Shown here: positions 11,012 to 22,199 of the stretch, in pieces
Layout of the letters: every line of letters starts with the position of its first letter
Numbering within the stretch: position 1 is the first letter of the stretch
Assembly: GCA_025330725.1 (NCBI GenBank)
Contig: JAIWND010000020.1
Span: 496,001 to 560,000 of the forward strand
Length of the DNA: 64,000 nt
Direction: 5' to 3'
Source: Chlamydoabsidia padenii
Lineage: Eukaryota > Mucoromycota > Mucoromycetes > Mucorales > Cunninghamellaceae
Notes under the pieces: generated by a model
Database searches by the model: none
The model's input: only the letters and a program-made list of their open reading frames with translations
Told to the model about the DNA's origin: nothing
Made by a program: the position numbers and the translations under genes

Positions 11012-13095
11012 TTAGTACCAGCCCAGTAATTTCCACCAACCCAAACCAATAGTAAAGTAGACCAAGATGTAGAAGAGAGCAAGAATACATCCTACAGCAA
11101 ACCATTTGGATCGACCCACATAGCCAGGAGCATAATACATTGCAGCCGTACCTGAAAAAAAAAAAAAAAGGTTAGCGATATGCATCCCGACATGTCCCGT
11201 CACTGACCAGTTGAAAAGTTTGTCTATGTAAAGAAAAGAAATATTAGTTCCCACCATGCTTTCTTGTTATTCACCTTACCATGCATCCACCAAGAGCACC
11301 AAAATAAGCCAAGAGGGCGGTCAGGATCATAGGATTAGCACCTAATGAATGCCCAGCTTCCAAGAACGTCCCTACAAAAGCCACAGTATGAGCACTGAGG
11401 GAAGAGAATAAGAAGGTGGTCAAGAAATAGGCCAATGCCAAACAAGGTACAGGTGGTAATCCCAAGTCTGTGATGGTGGTCGAGATATGATCGCCAAGGT
11501 ATGTGGATGCACCAGCGTCAGACAAGTGTTGTGCAATGGTAATAAATCCCCCCAACCAAAATAAGGTATCCCACTATTAAAAAAAAAGATCGTCAGTCTA
11601 CATGTTGTTATTGTTTTCATGTCGATCATACATACCGCTGTTGTATTTGTTGATATGTCTTTCCAAGTGATTGTACCCATGTGTAATAAAGTGACAATCC
11701 CAATCAATGCAACCAAGGTAGAATCCAATTTAGTATATCCAGAAGTGACCCACAGACAAAGACAACCAAGCAAAACAAAGCATAATTGCTATCATTACAA
11801 ACAAAGAAGGTTCAACAAAGTGTCAATATTATACCTCTCCCCCCCCTTTTTTTTTTTTCTTTACCTTTTCCTTTTTAGACATCATTCCCATTTCAGCCAG
11901 TTCTTGTCGAGCATGATCTACAATATGATCGTTATAGGTTTGTTTCGATTCACTTGAAGTACGGAGCATCAGTCGTTGGAGAATCAATGGTAAGGCAAGA
12001 GCACATAATAAAGCCGGGACAATACTTCCAGATAACCAAGTCATAAAGGTAAAGTTCAAGTTTGGGAATAATTGATTTGCCTTTGCCAAGACGATCGGAT
12101 TAGGGGCCATACCTAAAGGGGGAGGGGATTAAAAACAATATGAAGATCAGTTATTCATTTGCATCAAGGGTTCTTTATTACCTGTGAGGTACATGGAAGC
12201 AGAGAGTAGATTGGCATGAGATCCTAATAACATTAAGAATCCACCCATTTCAGGATGACTTGAAGGTGTCGATCCCAAGGTTTGAGCAATAGAATGGACC
12301 ACAGGCATAATGATTCCTCCACCTCTTGCCGTATTACTTGGTACAAAAGGAGCAATGAGTAACTCTAAAAAGATCAGTCAGTCAGTCATTTTATAAATTT
12401 TGATTCCCCTCTTCACGATCATTGGTGCAAAAGATCACGGGGGAATTGACATTTTTAGATGGGGTACCTGAAAAGACAATGGAATAGGCCAATCCCAAAG
12501 TATGTTTTCCAAAAGAGCGTACCATCCATAAAGATAATCGTCGCCCCAACAGAGTCACTTGTACGGCCTTACCGAGATGGAAAGCGGCAAAAATCAACCA
12601 TACCACCGGGCTAGAGAATCCTTCCAGAGAATGAACAAATGCTTCTTCGGGACCTTGACAGTCATAGAGGGTGTCACAAAGTCGGCACTCCACACTTTCA
12701 CCAGTGGTGTGATCGGTACATTGGAAGGATTGAGTTAATGACAGGATCACCAGAGCAGACATTACTAATGTCGTCAGACTAAATGAAGTGGTCATTAAAG
12801 CAAAGATACAACTAATTCAAAAGAACAATGAGTACAAGATGCGGGTGAGGATGTTGGTTTAGGTTTCTTACCTGATAAAAACAGCTAGTAGATGAATAGC
12901 AGTGGGTGACAAATCATCAGAGGGAGTAATACCAAACCATAGTATGACTCCTAAAGTAATAGATGGGAGAAGACTTGCGATTTGACTATTGATAAATTGT
13001 TGCCATCGGCTTGGTTTTTGTTGATTATCATAAAGAAGACAGGTGCACTCATCAGGATCGATGACAATGGAAGTGTTTGTAGTAGTGGGTATCAT
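11012..13095 (-). CDS. DASS-family carrier (2-oxoglutarate/malate or sulfate-type symporter)
   Basis: Exons (complement): 12872-13095, 12468-12811, 12182-12364, 11865-12112, 11636-11788, 11280-11573, 11208-11223, 11012-11151; sum 1602 nt, 533 aa. The membrane protein has about 12 hydrophobic segments. The diagnostic loop FVPSNTARGGGIIMP carries the SNT signature of the divalent anion:Na+ symporter (SLC13/DiT1-like) family, and SSLSAHTVAFVGTFLEAG supplies the second SxxT-like motif. The C-terminus ends IGLGWWKLLGWY, as in DiT1-type carriers. It probably moves dicarboxylates across a membrane; ion coupling and location are not visible. Exon 7 is only 16 nt; it is needed to restore the conserved TNFST-G-TAAMYY segment. 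It is transcribed toward the MFS gene. Confidence 0.88.
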
Positions 13096-15006
13096 AATAT
13101 ATAAAAAATGGCACAATACACACAAAAAAGATAAATTGGCCAAAAAGGGGAAAGTGAAAGAAAGAGAAGCAAAAAAAAAGGTCCGCTTCCCTGATCTTCA
13201 CATTTTTATGCTGATGTGTTTAAACTCCGGCATTGGTCCCCTCTTTACGCAATGATGTCATGTACATTGGTCATACTACATGCAGTACTTTCTCTTACTG
13301 GTAATAATTTTTACCGCTCTCCTTTAGTGTGCGCGATTTTTACAACAGCTGAGTCTTTTTTTTTTTTTTTTTTTGATTGTATACTTACATTTTCTTAAAA
13401 ACTTAGATTTTCTTTATCATGGTAGCCACACCTGATGACCCCAAGGAAGAAAATTCCAAACATACGAATTAATACTACTCATTGGGTCATTTAATACTAT
13501 CATTTGATCAGTGGGGAAGGCGTTCAAGAGGATGATTATAAAAATGGCCCTTTGACCCCTTTGGGAATTCAGATCCCGCCACGTGCATTTTTAATCTTTC
13601 TTGTTTCCCCGCCCCCTTATTTTGCTTCTTTCTCTCCTCTCACAATGTCAAATGGATTAGGTAAAGATGAAATAAAGAGTAACTGAAGCTAACTTGACAC
13701 TCTTTTTTTTTTGTTATAAGATTTACTTTGATCCTTCACGATGTTCTGGGCGAATGCTTTTAATCCATGGTATTCTGCTTTGATTAATGAAAAAGGTAAA
13801 CAGGTACGAAACAGTTATTTGAAAACGTTGACACCAACACACTCCAACTTTTTATTATATAATATCAATCATCTTGACACTCATCAACCATGGGTACAGC
13901 ACAAAGACTAACTGTACTTTGAAAACAACAAACCATGGATTTAGTCTACACTGTCCTTTTTTTTTTTTTAACTTGTCACTTTATTGACAACGACCTGGGA
14001 TCATTATATGTCCCACTTTTGGTAAGTTACTCGGATGTACCCCTCTTTTTCTAGGTAATGGCACGGCTCATAATAACTTGTGGCTCTCAAGATCGATGGG
14101 TAGAACTTTTTTTTTTTTTTTTTTTTTTTTTACAAGCAAAGTGATCAGTCAACTCCAGCAACACTCCTGATTCATTAGCACAGCCAGAGCCGAGGTAACA
14201 TCGTAACAAATCCCTCTCCCCTCTGATTATACTCATCTCCTTTTATTTCGGAACCGTCTTCCGGTAGATTCGAAAGAATGCTGTAGCCTATTGATAACCA
14301 CTGGTTTGGCACAATCCAACTGAACATGGCGGTATCTTGTCATAGTGGATCGTTTCCTGGGTAACAAAGCAAATCCCTCCTGTCCGACTACCAAAGGCTC
14401 AACTATTATAACCGTAAGGTAAACAATCTCCAATCATCACATTATCATTACTTTAACTTTTTTTTTTTTTTTTTTTTGTCTTCTGAGGATAGAAATTAGG
14501 TGGATCTGATGACTATGAATGGAATGTGGACTTTTTGATACCGTGATCATTGGATGCAAGATGACATGTTGGAAATCCGATTTGACAATCACATTCATCA
14601 CTGACAAAAACATGAATGATGTAGTGGACATGACAACCGACCTATTTTTTTATTATTTTCCCAAAGGTACTTTGGACAGTACATGGAATCATCCTACCTC
14701 TTGAATGGTTTCTCACAACAACTCATGTGATACAGGACGTCTGGGTTGGATCAAGACATTGGGTCATTCCTACAGATGGTTGGTAGTTGACTCTCAAGTG
14801 CAAATCTCTCTGTTGGCTGGTGGATAGGGTCTTTTATATAATCTTTTTTTTTTTTTTAACTTGTAGTGTAACCCCATAGTTTATAGTTAGTCTCTTTTTA
14901 TTTGTTTTTATAAATAATAAACTCGGTGGTTGCTTGTTAGGAACCTAGTTATGTATAAGTAAGAAATTCATTCATTTTTGAATCCCGCTCTGCTTTTTAA
15001 TATGTG
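13096..15006 (+). other. unassigned gene-like stretch, possible broken or unrecognised gene
   Basis: No family is recognised. The layout at 13566-13660 looks like a promoter: an inverted motif copy (ATTCAGATCCCGCC, 13566-13579), CT-rich DNA, then ATG at 13645 opening MSNGL and a GTAAAG donor. Another ATG at 13741 opens MFWANAFNPWYSALINEKGK. Downstream, short open segments separated by poly(T) runs and AG acceptors occur, for example one read from about 14737 as LGWIKTLGHSYRWLVVDSQV. I could not join these into one frame without stops. It may be a gene with introns I misplaced, or a decayed copy. A 14976-14988 motif copy (TTTTGAATCCCGC) sits near the right end. Confidence 0.3.
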
Positions 15007-16420
15007 TCAAGGTAATTGTGATGGGGTCGGAGGCAATCTACCAAGTCGACGTAGTACATAATGTTTGAACACTTGTATAATATTGACATCAGTGTTTGTA
15101 TAATACGCATGAGCTTCATCTGTTGCTTTCTGTTCTTCAGGTGTTGTAACATGACGCACACAATTAAATTTACATAAAGGGCACTCCCCTGATTTGGATG
15201 TAAGCCATGGATCTAAACAATGGAAACAAAAAAAAAAACGAGTGGGTAGATCAGATCAATCTCATATCATTTGTTTTCCTTACCTATACAATCACAATGG
15301 TATTCATGTAAACAAGGTAGTTCACGCACTTTTTGACCCACATCCAGAGTATCCAAACAGATAACACAAGTATGATCTGTTTCTGAAATGACAGATGAAC
15401 ACGTTTTATCATCTTCTTCTGGGATGATCCTTGTAGGGAACAGGTCTAGTTTGACTGGGGTCAATAAAAGCTTGTTCATTGGTAGCATATCTGGAGTGGG
15501 AGGTAATTGGCCACTATCAATTAATCTCTGAAGCTTTTTCTGTCGTCTCCATAGGTACAAATGAAGACATACTAGAAAAAAAAGGGGGGGTTAGAAGTTC
15601 AAACGCCGATTTGCATGAGTGGATGATTTCTTCTTACCTGAGGACATGAAACCGAAAGCCAAGATAATAATAAGAATCAATAAAGTGACTTCCCATGGGT
15701 TGGGTGTACCTCCCATAGGTGGAAGCAAAAGGACTCTGACCACACGCTTGGGTGATACCTCTGTATGATTAAAAACATCATTCAGTTGCTTATACAAGTT
15801 TTGACCAATCTGTTTATGTACGTAAAACACAGGAATAGTAATACTACTATTATTTATATTGCTTTCCTACATATATATAAAGGTGGGTTAGTTTTGGTGA
15901 AGGACAAACAAAAAAAAATATCAATCGTACCGGAATTTGAAAAGACGGGCTTTCAATATGCGAGGCATAAACGATACATGCATGAGCTCCATCCATTTGA
16001 GCCTTGATGAGTTGATCCAAAAGAGAACATGTTTCTTGTTGAATCAAAGCCACCTTGTTTTCAACCGATCCATTAGAAAAGAAAGGAGAAGGAAGAGTAT
16101 TAATCATAGAGCAGGAGTCCTCATATAGAACACCCCTTAAACCAGTTTTATCCATTCGGTCCATGTTGCTGAGTGGAGTAATGTTCTCGTCATAGAAAAT
16201 AGGAGACACATCGGAACAAGTATGATCTATCGAACTCGAATTTGAATATAGCATGATCACATCTACAGTTGTTATTAAAAAAAGAGCTGTCAGTAAAGAA
16301 AAACATGTTTTGCATTGTGTATGTACCTTGAACGATTTTGGCCCCCGTTCCTTGAAAGAATGAAAACGCCTGACATGATTGTACGAGAATCAGTAACCAT
16401 ACTAAATGATACCACCACAT
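15007..16420 (-). CDS. PA-TM-RING type E3 ubiquitin ligase
   Basis: Exons (complement): 16327-16420, 15931-16262, 15638-15866, 15284-15571, 15007-15212; sum 1149 nt, 382 aa. A signal peptide (MWWYHLVWLLILVQSCQA) leads into a lumenal part with a protease-associated-like domain (ALIQQETCSLLDQLIKAQMD, then IPVFYVHKQIG). One transmembrane helix follows (VTLLILIIILAFGFMSSVCL), then a basic stop-transfer segment and a C-terminal RING-H2 finger (CVICLDTLDVGQ, CLHEYHCDCIDPWL, CPLCK). This order matches RNF13/RNF167-like ligases, which sit in endosomal or vacuolar membranes and ubiquitinate membrane cargo. It is divergent from the DUF202 gene, 214 bp apart. Confidence 0.9.
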
Positions 16421-16527
16421 TATATATTTTTATTATCAAGAATACAAAGGTTAAAGAAAGGATCCTCGAATGGCACTTTCTTTTTATATGCATTGACACC
16501 CCCTCATGCCTAAGAGGATGGTCTGTC

Positions 16528-16542
16528 GGCGGTATTTGAATG
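16528..16542. promoter_or_regulatory. GGCGGTATTTGAATG element in the RING/DUF202 divergent promoter
   Basis: A one-base variant of the recurrent motif, 107 bp from the RING gene start and 92 bp from the DUF202 gene start. It is placed so that it could serve both genes. Confidence 0.35.
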
Positions 16543-16634
16543 TTTTAATTCTTTCAAGGCTGAAAAAAAAAAAAAGTTTATTTTGCTTCTTCCTCCCTTC
16601 TTTCCCTCCCCCTTTTTTTTTACAAACATCTTTG

Positions 16635-17185
16635 ATGGAGTCAGCAAACGATTTACCATTTATATCTTGTAACGATGAAAACTGCTCAGCAAAATTTAAA
16701 TACTTGGACTTGGCTATTCATACCAAAGTTCGTAATGCACCTGATCCAAGAGATCACCTGGCTAATGAACGCAACTTGTTGACTTGGCTACGAACTGGCA
16801 TGACATTAGCTCTTATAGGTAAAAACAAGAAACACTAACGACCAACTTGACTACTAATAGTTTCTCTTTCTCTCTTCTCTTGTTTTGATCGATTGGTATA
16901 GGCTTTATGACATTAATGGATATCACCAAACACTTTGCCCCAGCACGATCTCTACCTTGGACAGATGGACCTATCAATACCAACACTAAAATTGTCTCGT
17001 ATATATTTGTGATTCTCGGGCTGGTCAGTATATTTTCGGCCACTATTACTTACTTTATCAATCAAAAAAAGATTGTACAGCGACTGATAGGTGTGGGACA
17101 AGGCTGGGTGGGGTATGCCATGGCTTTGTTTATCATGATATTTGTTTGCTTTATTATGGTCTTGGCTATTCAAGAAGGATCTTGA
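16635..17185 (+). CDS. DUF202 small membrane protein
   Basis: Exons 16635-16818 and 16902-17185; 468 nt, 155 aa. The sequence DHLANERNLLTWLRTGMTLALIGF is the DUF202 hallmark (NERT/NERN-FL-W-R in the first helix). Two more hydrophobic helices follow (IVSYIFVILGLVSIFSATI and GYAMALFIMIFVCFIMVLAI). The domain also occurs in the membrane part of the vacuolar transporter chaperone (VTC) complex and in YidH-like proteins. The function of the stand-alone form is not established. The length is normal for the family. Confidence 0.88.
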
Positions 17186-17311
17186 TGGTGGTAGTTTATA
17201 GATTATGTAGTTTAGTTGTTGTATTCTTATTGTAAATAAATGAAACTTGTATTATGTTATTGTAACTTTGGAGGAGTGTGTGTATATATCGATAGTGGTT
17301 TATGCGGGGCC

Positions 17312-17353
<42 letters not shown>

Positions 17354-17477
17354 CCAAGTTCAAGTCCCGATTGAAGGCGGGGATTAGAAGGAATGGGAGG
17401 CAACGCGTACCCACCTATTTAGTCGTCCTTGCAGATTACTTTATTTCTTTCTCTTTCATTATATCAATACTTTTATC
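17186..17477. other. short intergenic region with a 36-nt poly(A) run
   Basis: A pure A run at 17317-17352 is followed by AGTTCAAGTCCCG and GGCGGGGATTAGAAG (17356-17390), two weak versions of the recurrent motif, 90-120 bp before RPT3. Confidence 0.4.
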
Positions 17478-19019
<1,542 letters not shown>

Positions 19020-19449
19020 ATTAGTAGTAGTAGTAGCAGTTATAGTCTTTTAACAGTAGTGATAATATTATTTTTACCCAATAAAAACATGTCTCCTTTT
19101 TTAAAATAAAAAAAAAATGCGCCCTGATTGTACGAACAAATAATATTCAACACCCGCTAATCCAGCCTTGCTAAGGTAAGAAGTAACAATCATGGTTCTC
19201 ATTATATAGGATCCGAATTAATGATCTGACTAATACAAGGGTCTAAGCGGTTGGCTTTTTTTTTTTTTTATGAAAAAGTTGGATAGTAATGAAATCGAGT
19301 TACATCGTGGCCACCACCGCCTCAGGGTGGGCGGGATTTGAAAACGATGTTTGCTTCCATCCAGAATTAAAAATAATCTTCGTCGCTCTTCTTTTGCTTC
19401 CCTCCCCTCTTTTTTTTTTTTTTTTTTTTTTCCAGCCTGACCTGAATCC
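19020..19449. other. intergenic region with motif copy
   Basis: RPT3 3' flank, then GCGGGATTTGAAAA at 19331-19344 and a CT/poly(T)-rich stretch to 19433. This is the same layout as in front of real genes. It leads to an ATG at 19467 opening a 36-codon frame (MVDGLKAYWLQAIHRANTHD...), which lies in the repeat described next. Confidence 0.4.
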
Positions 19450-20580
19450 ACTTTATTACTGTATCATGGTCGATGGGTTGAAAGCCTACTGGTTACAAGC
19501 AATTCACCGTGCGAACACTCATGACGACGAACATTCAACTATGGACTTCCTCGGCTGGTCTACTTCACTAATATGAAATTCACAAAGGTTAAAACGAAAA
19601 CGGTGGTGAAGCAATTAACTCTGGGGTGATGGGAGATGCCTTACTAATGGTGACGAATCTTTAAACAAAAGGAGCAAAAAGGCATGGAGCGGGGGAGGAT
19701 CAACACCCTCATCAAGACTGTGATACTATTCTTTTTCTTTCTCTCTTCCTAGGTAGAATTGACACATACTAATTCCTTGTGTATGGGCTATGTACTTGTG
19801 TTGGGCAAACTAGGGAAAAAGGTAAAGCAATCAAACAACAGGAAAAAAAGGAGATGCTGTAAAATGGGCCATTCTTTTTTGAGTTAACAACTTCATCAAG
19901 GCTCTGATACTAATACCTCTCTTCTCTCTCTCTCTGTTTAGGTGAATAGGTGACCCAAATACCAACAAACGTAAGCAACAACTTGGGCGACTGATCATCT
20001 ATTTATCTGAATCGACGCCTATGACCGGGCGCACGGTCAAACTGTGTACAAATCATCAATTATCTCATCACGAAAACTCTCACCCACTTTGCATGAACGT
20101 CTTGACAAAACTCCGCCCCGACAGATCTGGTTTATTCAGTAGGATTAGTTGATCAGACAATAGGAAAGAAACGAGCGGCTCACTTTTTGACATTGGGTTG
20201 GATTGGACGATGAACAAAAGTGGTGACGGTCTCTGACATTCTTTATCTCTCATCCCTTCTTCACTCACATAATTTAGGCTCTGTTTTTATCATCTCCCCC
20301 CTCCTTCTCACTATAGTATAGACATAACTGTAGATATAGTATAGAAATGGCTCTGGATGTAATAAAAAAATCATATCAAGCACTTTGTATACATAGGTCT
20401 TTGTAATAAGTGAAAAAGTATTAGTTAGTTGATTGTCTGATGGCCTCATACATATGATAGGAATGAATGGTACTGAACGACATGACATTGGGATCACATA
20501 TATCATTATCATAAAGCGGGTTTGACAAACACAGCCTCTGATCGAGAAACTAGTCTTTTACTATTATATTTCTCCCTTTT
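19450..20580 (+). repeat. dispersed repeat family R1, copy A
   Basis: About 1.1 kb. By eye it matches, in inverted orientation, most of 27390-28570 (copy C), and its last 225 bp match 26745-26975 directly (copy B). Shared words include TTAGGTAGAATTGACACATA-like and GTATGGGCTATGTACTTGTG segments. It carries no long ORF; a 36-codon frame from 19467 is open in this copy but interrupted in copy C. The nature of the family is unknown. Confidence 0.7.
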
Positions 20581-20923
20581 CTTTTTATTTTATTTTAAAA
20601 ACATCAATTCCTCTGGTTGTAGATTGCCCCCGATTCTCCAAATTAGTTCGCTGAAATTGGACAGTCATGCAGAATTAGATTTTTTTTTCTTTTGTGAAAA
20701 GTTGTCATACATGATACACCATGTAGACTCTCTTGATGATTATTTTGCAATCCCCGACATTCTATTTCCGAAAGTCCGAAATCCCGTTGTTCAACGCCCT
20801 GCTCAATTGTATTCAAATCCCGCCATTAATGCAAAACGAATTCACCAATGAAATTACTTCGAATCACGTGCATTTTTAAACCCCGCATTTGTGCTTTATA
20901 TAAAACAAAGCAATTTTTTCATC
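20581..20923. other. flank left of the Ty3 element, with former tRNA upstream region
   Basis: It holds motif copies at 20811-20824 (ATTCAAATCCCGCC) and 20874-20886 (TTTTAAACCCCGC) and a TATATAA at 20897-20903. With the retrotransposon removed, this TATA would lie about 30-36 bp upstream of the tRNA-Arg gene. Confidence 0.5.
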
Positions 20924-21271
20924 TGTCAGAATCGACACATCTGAAGACATACGATTCGACGATCGCGGAGTTCCAATGGTCAGAAGAGCTGGATTAAAGC
21001 GGCGAAAGAAACGGAGATCCTCTTTCACATTTAAAGCCCGCTTCTCTGGATAGTTCTACAGCATTCTATTATACTTTCACTTCCCCAAATCATAGACTAG
21101 TTAGTAATGACGCCCTGGAGACAGGTAGAAGTATCCAGAAGACATATAATAGTATAAATACATGTTTACTTTTATTCAAATAAATATTATCTATCATTTT
21201 AATTAATCAATCGCTATTTTAATTTTATAAACCCCGACCAATCTGCTATATATACTACATAGAGATTGACA
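20924..21271 (+). repeat. 5' LTR of Ty3/Gypsy element
   Basis: 348 bp, beginning TGTCAG and ending TTGACA (TG...CA ends). It reads the same as the 3' LTR (26153-26500) at every position I compared. It contains TATATATA near its 3' end (21248-21255) and an AATAAA-like AAATAAATATT stretch. Bases 20929-21053 also encode the C-terminal pol peptide found in the 3' LTR. Confidence 0.92.
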
Positions 21272-21273
21272 AC

Positions 21274-21285
21274 TGGTAGCTTGTG
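21274..21285 (+). other. probable primer-binding site
   Basis: TGGTAGCTTGTG begins 2 nt after the 5' LTR. TGGTAGC is the complement of a tRNA 3' end ...GCUACCA. A73 with U72 fits an initiator tRNA-Met (A1:U72 pair), the primer used by Ty1 and Ty3. The tRNA itself is not in the window. Confidence 0.5.
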
Positions 21286-21297
21286 AAGAATACAACT

Positions 21298-22182
21298 ATG
21301 GACTCCCAAACCCAAGCCCAATTAGCCCAACTGACAGCCGCCCTATCGTTCCTGATGGAAAAGGAACAAAGAAGATCCCATGCTGGTAGTGATTTCAAAG
21401 CGCCCATGCCAAGCAAGTTTACTGGAAGCCGAGACCCGGTGGTGGTCGAGAATTGGATTGGTGATGTGGAACAATACTTCACGTTTACAGGCATGCCGGA
21501 AGATAGACAATTCAATTTCGCCATTCTGTTGTTGGAAGATAAAGCTAAGGTGTGGTGGAGACGGTATGCAGCAAGTAAAAAGGACGACGCACCTTCATCC
21601 TGGGAAGACCTTCAAGATGCCATTCGTGATTACTTCATTCCAGCTGGTTCGTATGTTCAAGCAAGAGGACGCCTGGCCAACATTCGTCAAAATGGTTCTG
21701 TGCAAGCGTATATCGAAGAATTTCAAGAAGTGCGAATGATCGTAGGTGATGTGTCTGATGCTGAAGCCCTAGATCGTTTCGTCCGTGGTCTGCGTTGGCC
21801 GATTCAAGAGCATGTTCGTATCCAAGGTCCCGAATTTGTTGATCGTGCAAGGGAAATAGCGTTGAATTATGAAGATGCCAGAAGTGGTATGCGTACGTCA
21901 AGACAAGCCTATGAGAATACAAACTACCGTGGTCCCCAACCTATGGAATTGGATTTCGCCGATACACAACGCCGAGCAAATCGTCAAGACGGTCGTTTCA
22001 AGAAGAATTGGAAGTCGAAGTCCAAAGCCTGTTTTGTATGTCAAGAAACCGGTCATTTCGCCAGAGACTGCCCCATGAATGCCAAGCGATGTGATGTGTG
22101 TGAAGAAACCGGCCATGTAGTCAAGAATTGTCCCCTAGTCAAGCAAGCCAAGTCTTTAAAAGGCAAAGCGCGATCGGCATAG
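21298..22182 (+). CDS. gag: Gag polyprotein of the Ty3/Gypsy element
   Basis: 294 aa from ATG 21298 to TAG 22180-22182. The retrotransposon gag (capsid) domain covers about residues 45-190 (VENWIGDVEQYF, KVWWRRYAASKK, LANIRQNGSVQAYIEEFQ). A basic linker leads to two CCHC zinc knuckles near the C-terminus, CFVCQETGHFARDC and CDVCEETGHVVKNC, which bind the RNA genome. The final codons overlap the pol frame by 55 nt and contain the slippery site TTTAAAA. Gag forms the particle in which reverse transcription takes place. Confidence 0.95.
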   Translation: MDSQTQAQLAQLTAALSFLMEKEQRRSHAGSDFKAPMPSKFTGSRDPVVVENWIGDVEQYFTFTGMPEDRQFNFAILLLEDKAKVWWRRYAASKKDDAPSSWEDLQDAIRDYFIPAGSYVQARGRLANIRQNGSVQAYIEEFQEVRMIVGDVSDAEALDRFVRGLRWPIQEHVRIQGPEFVDRAREIALNYEDARSGMRTSRQAYENTNYRGPQPMELDFADTQRRANRQDGRFKKNWKSKSKACFVCQETGHFARDCPMNAKRCDVCEETGHVVKNCPLVKQAKSLKGKARSA

Positions 22183-22199
22183 AGGGAACCGATTCGCGC
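22155..22199 (+). promoter_or_regulatory. -1 ribosomal frameshift signal between gag and pol
   Basis: The slippery heptamer T TTA AAA (22155-22161) is in gag phase (codons tct tta aaa). After a 6-nt spacer, GCGCGATCGG (22168-22177) pairs with CCGATTCGCGC (22189-22199): ten base pairs with one bulged T and an 11-nt loop that contains the gag stop. A -1 slip continues as ...SLK-RQSAIG in the pol frame. Confidence 0.85.

Noticed and set aside
17356..17372. tRNA T-arm-like sequence (GTTCAAGTCCCG)
   Set aside because: No matching stem, no anticodon arm or acceptor stem around it; it fits the recurrent motif better.
20924..21272. 5-bp target-site duplication flanking the Ty3 element
   Set aside because: The flanks TCATC and ATCAG share only three bases and out of register, so no duplication is claimed.
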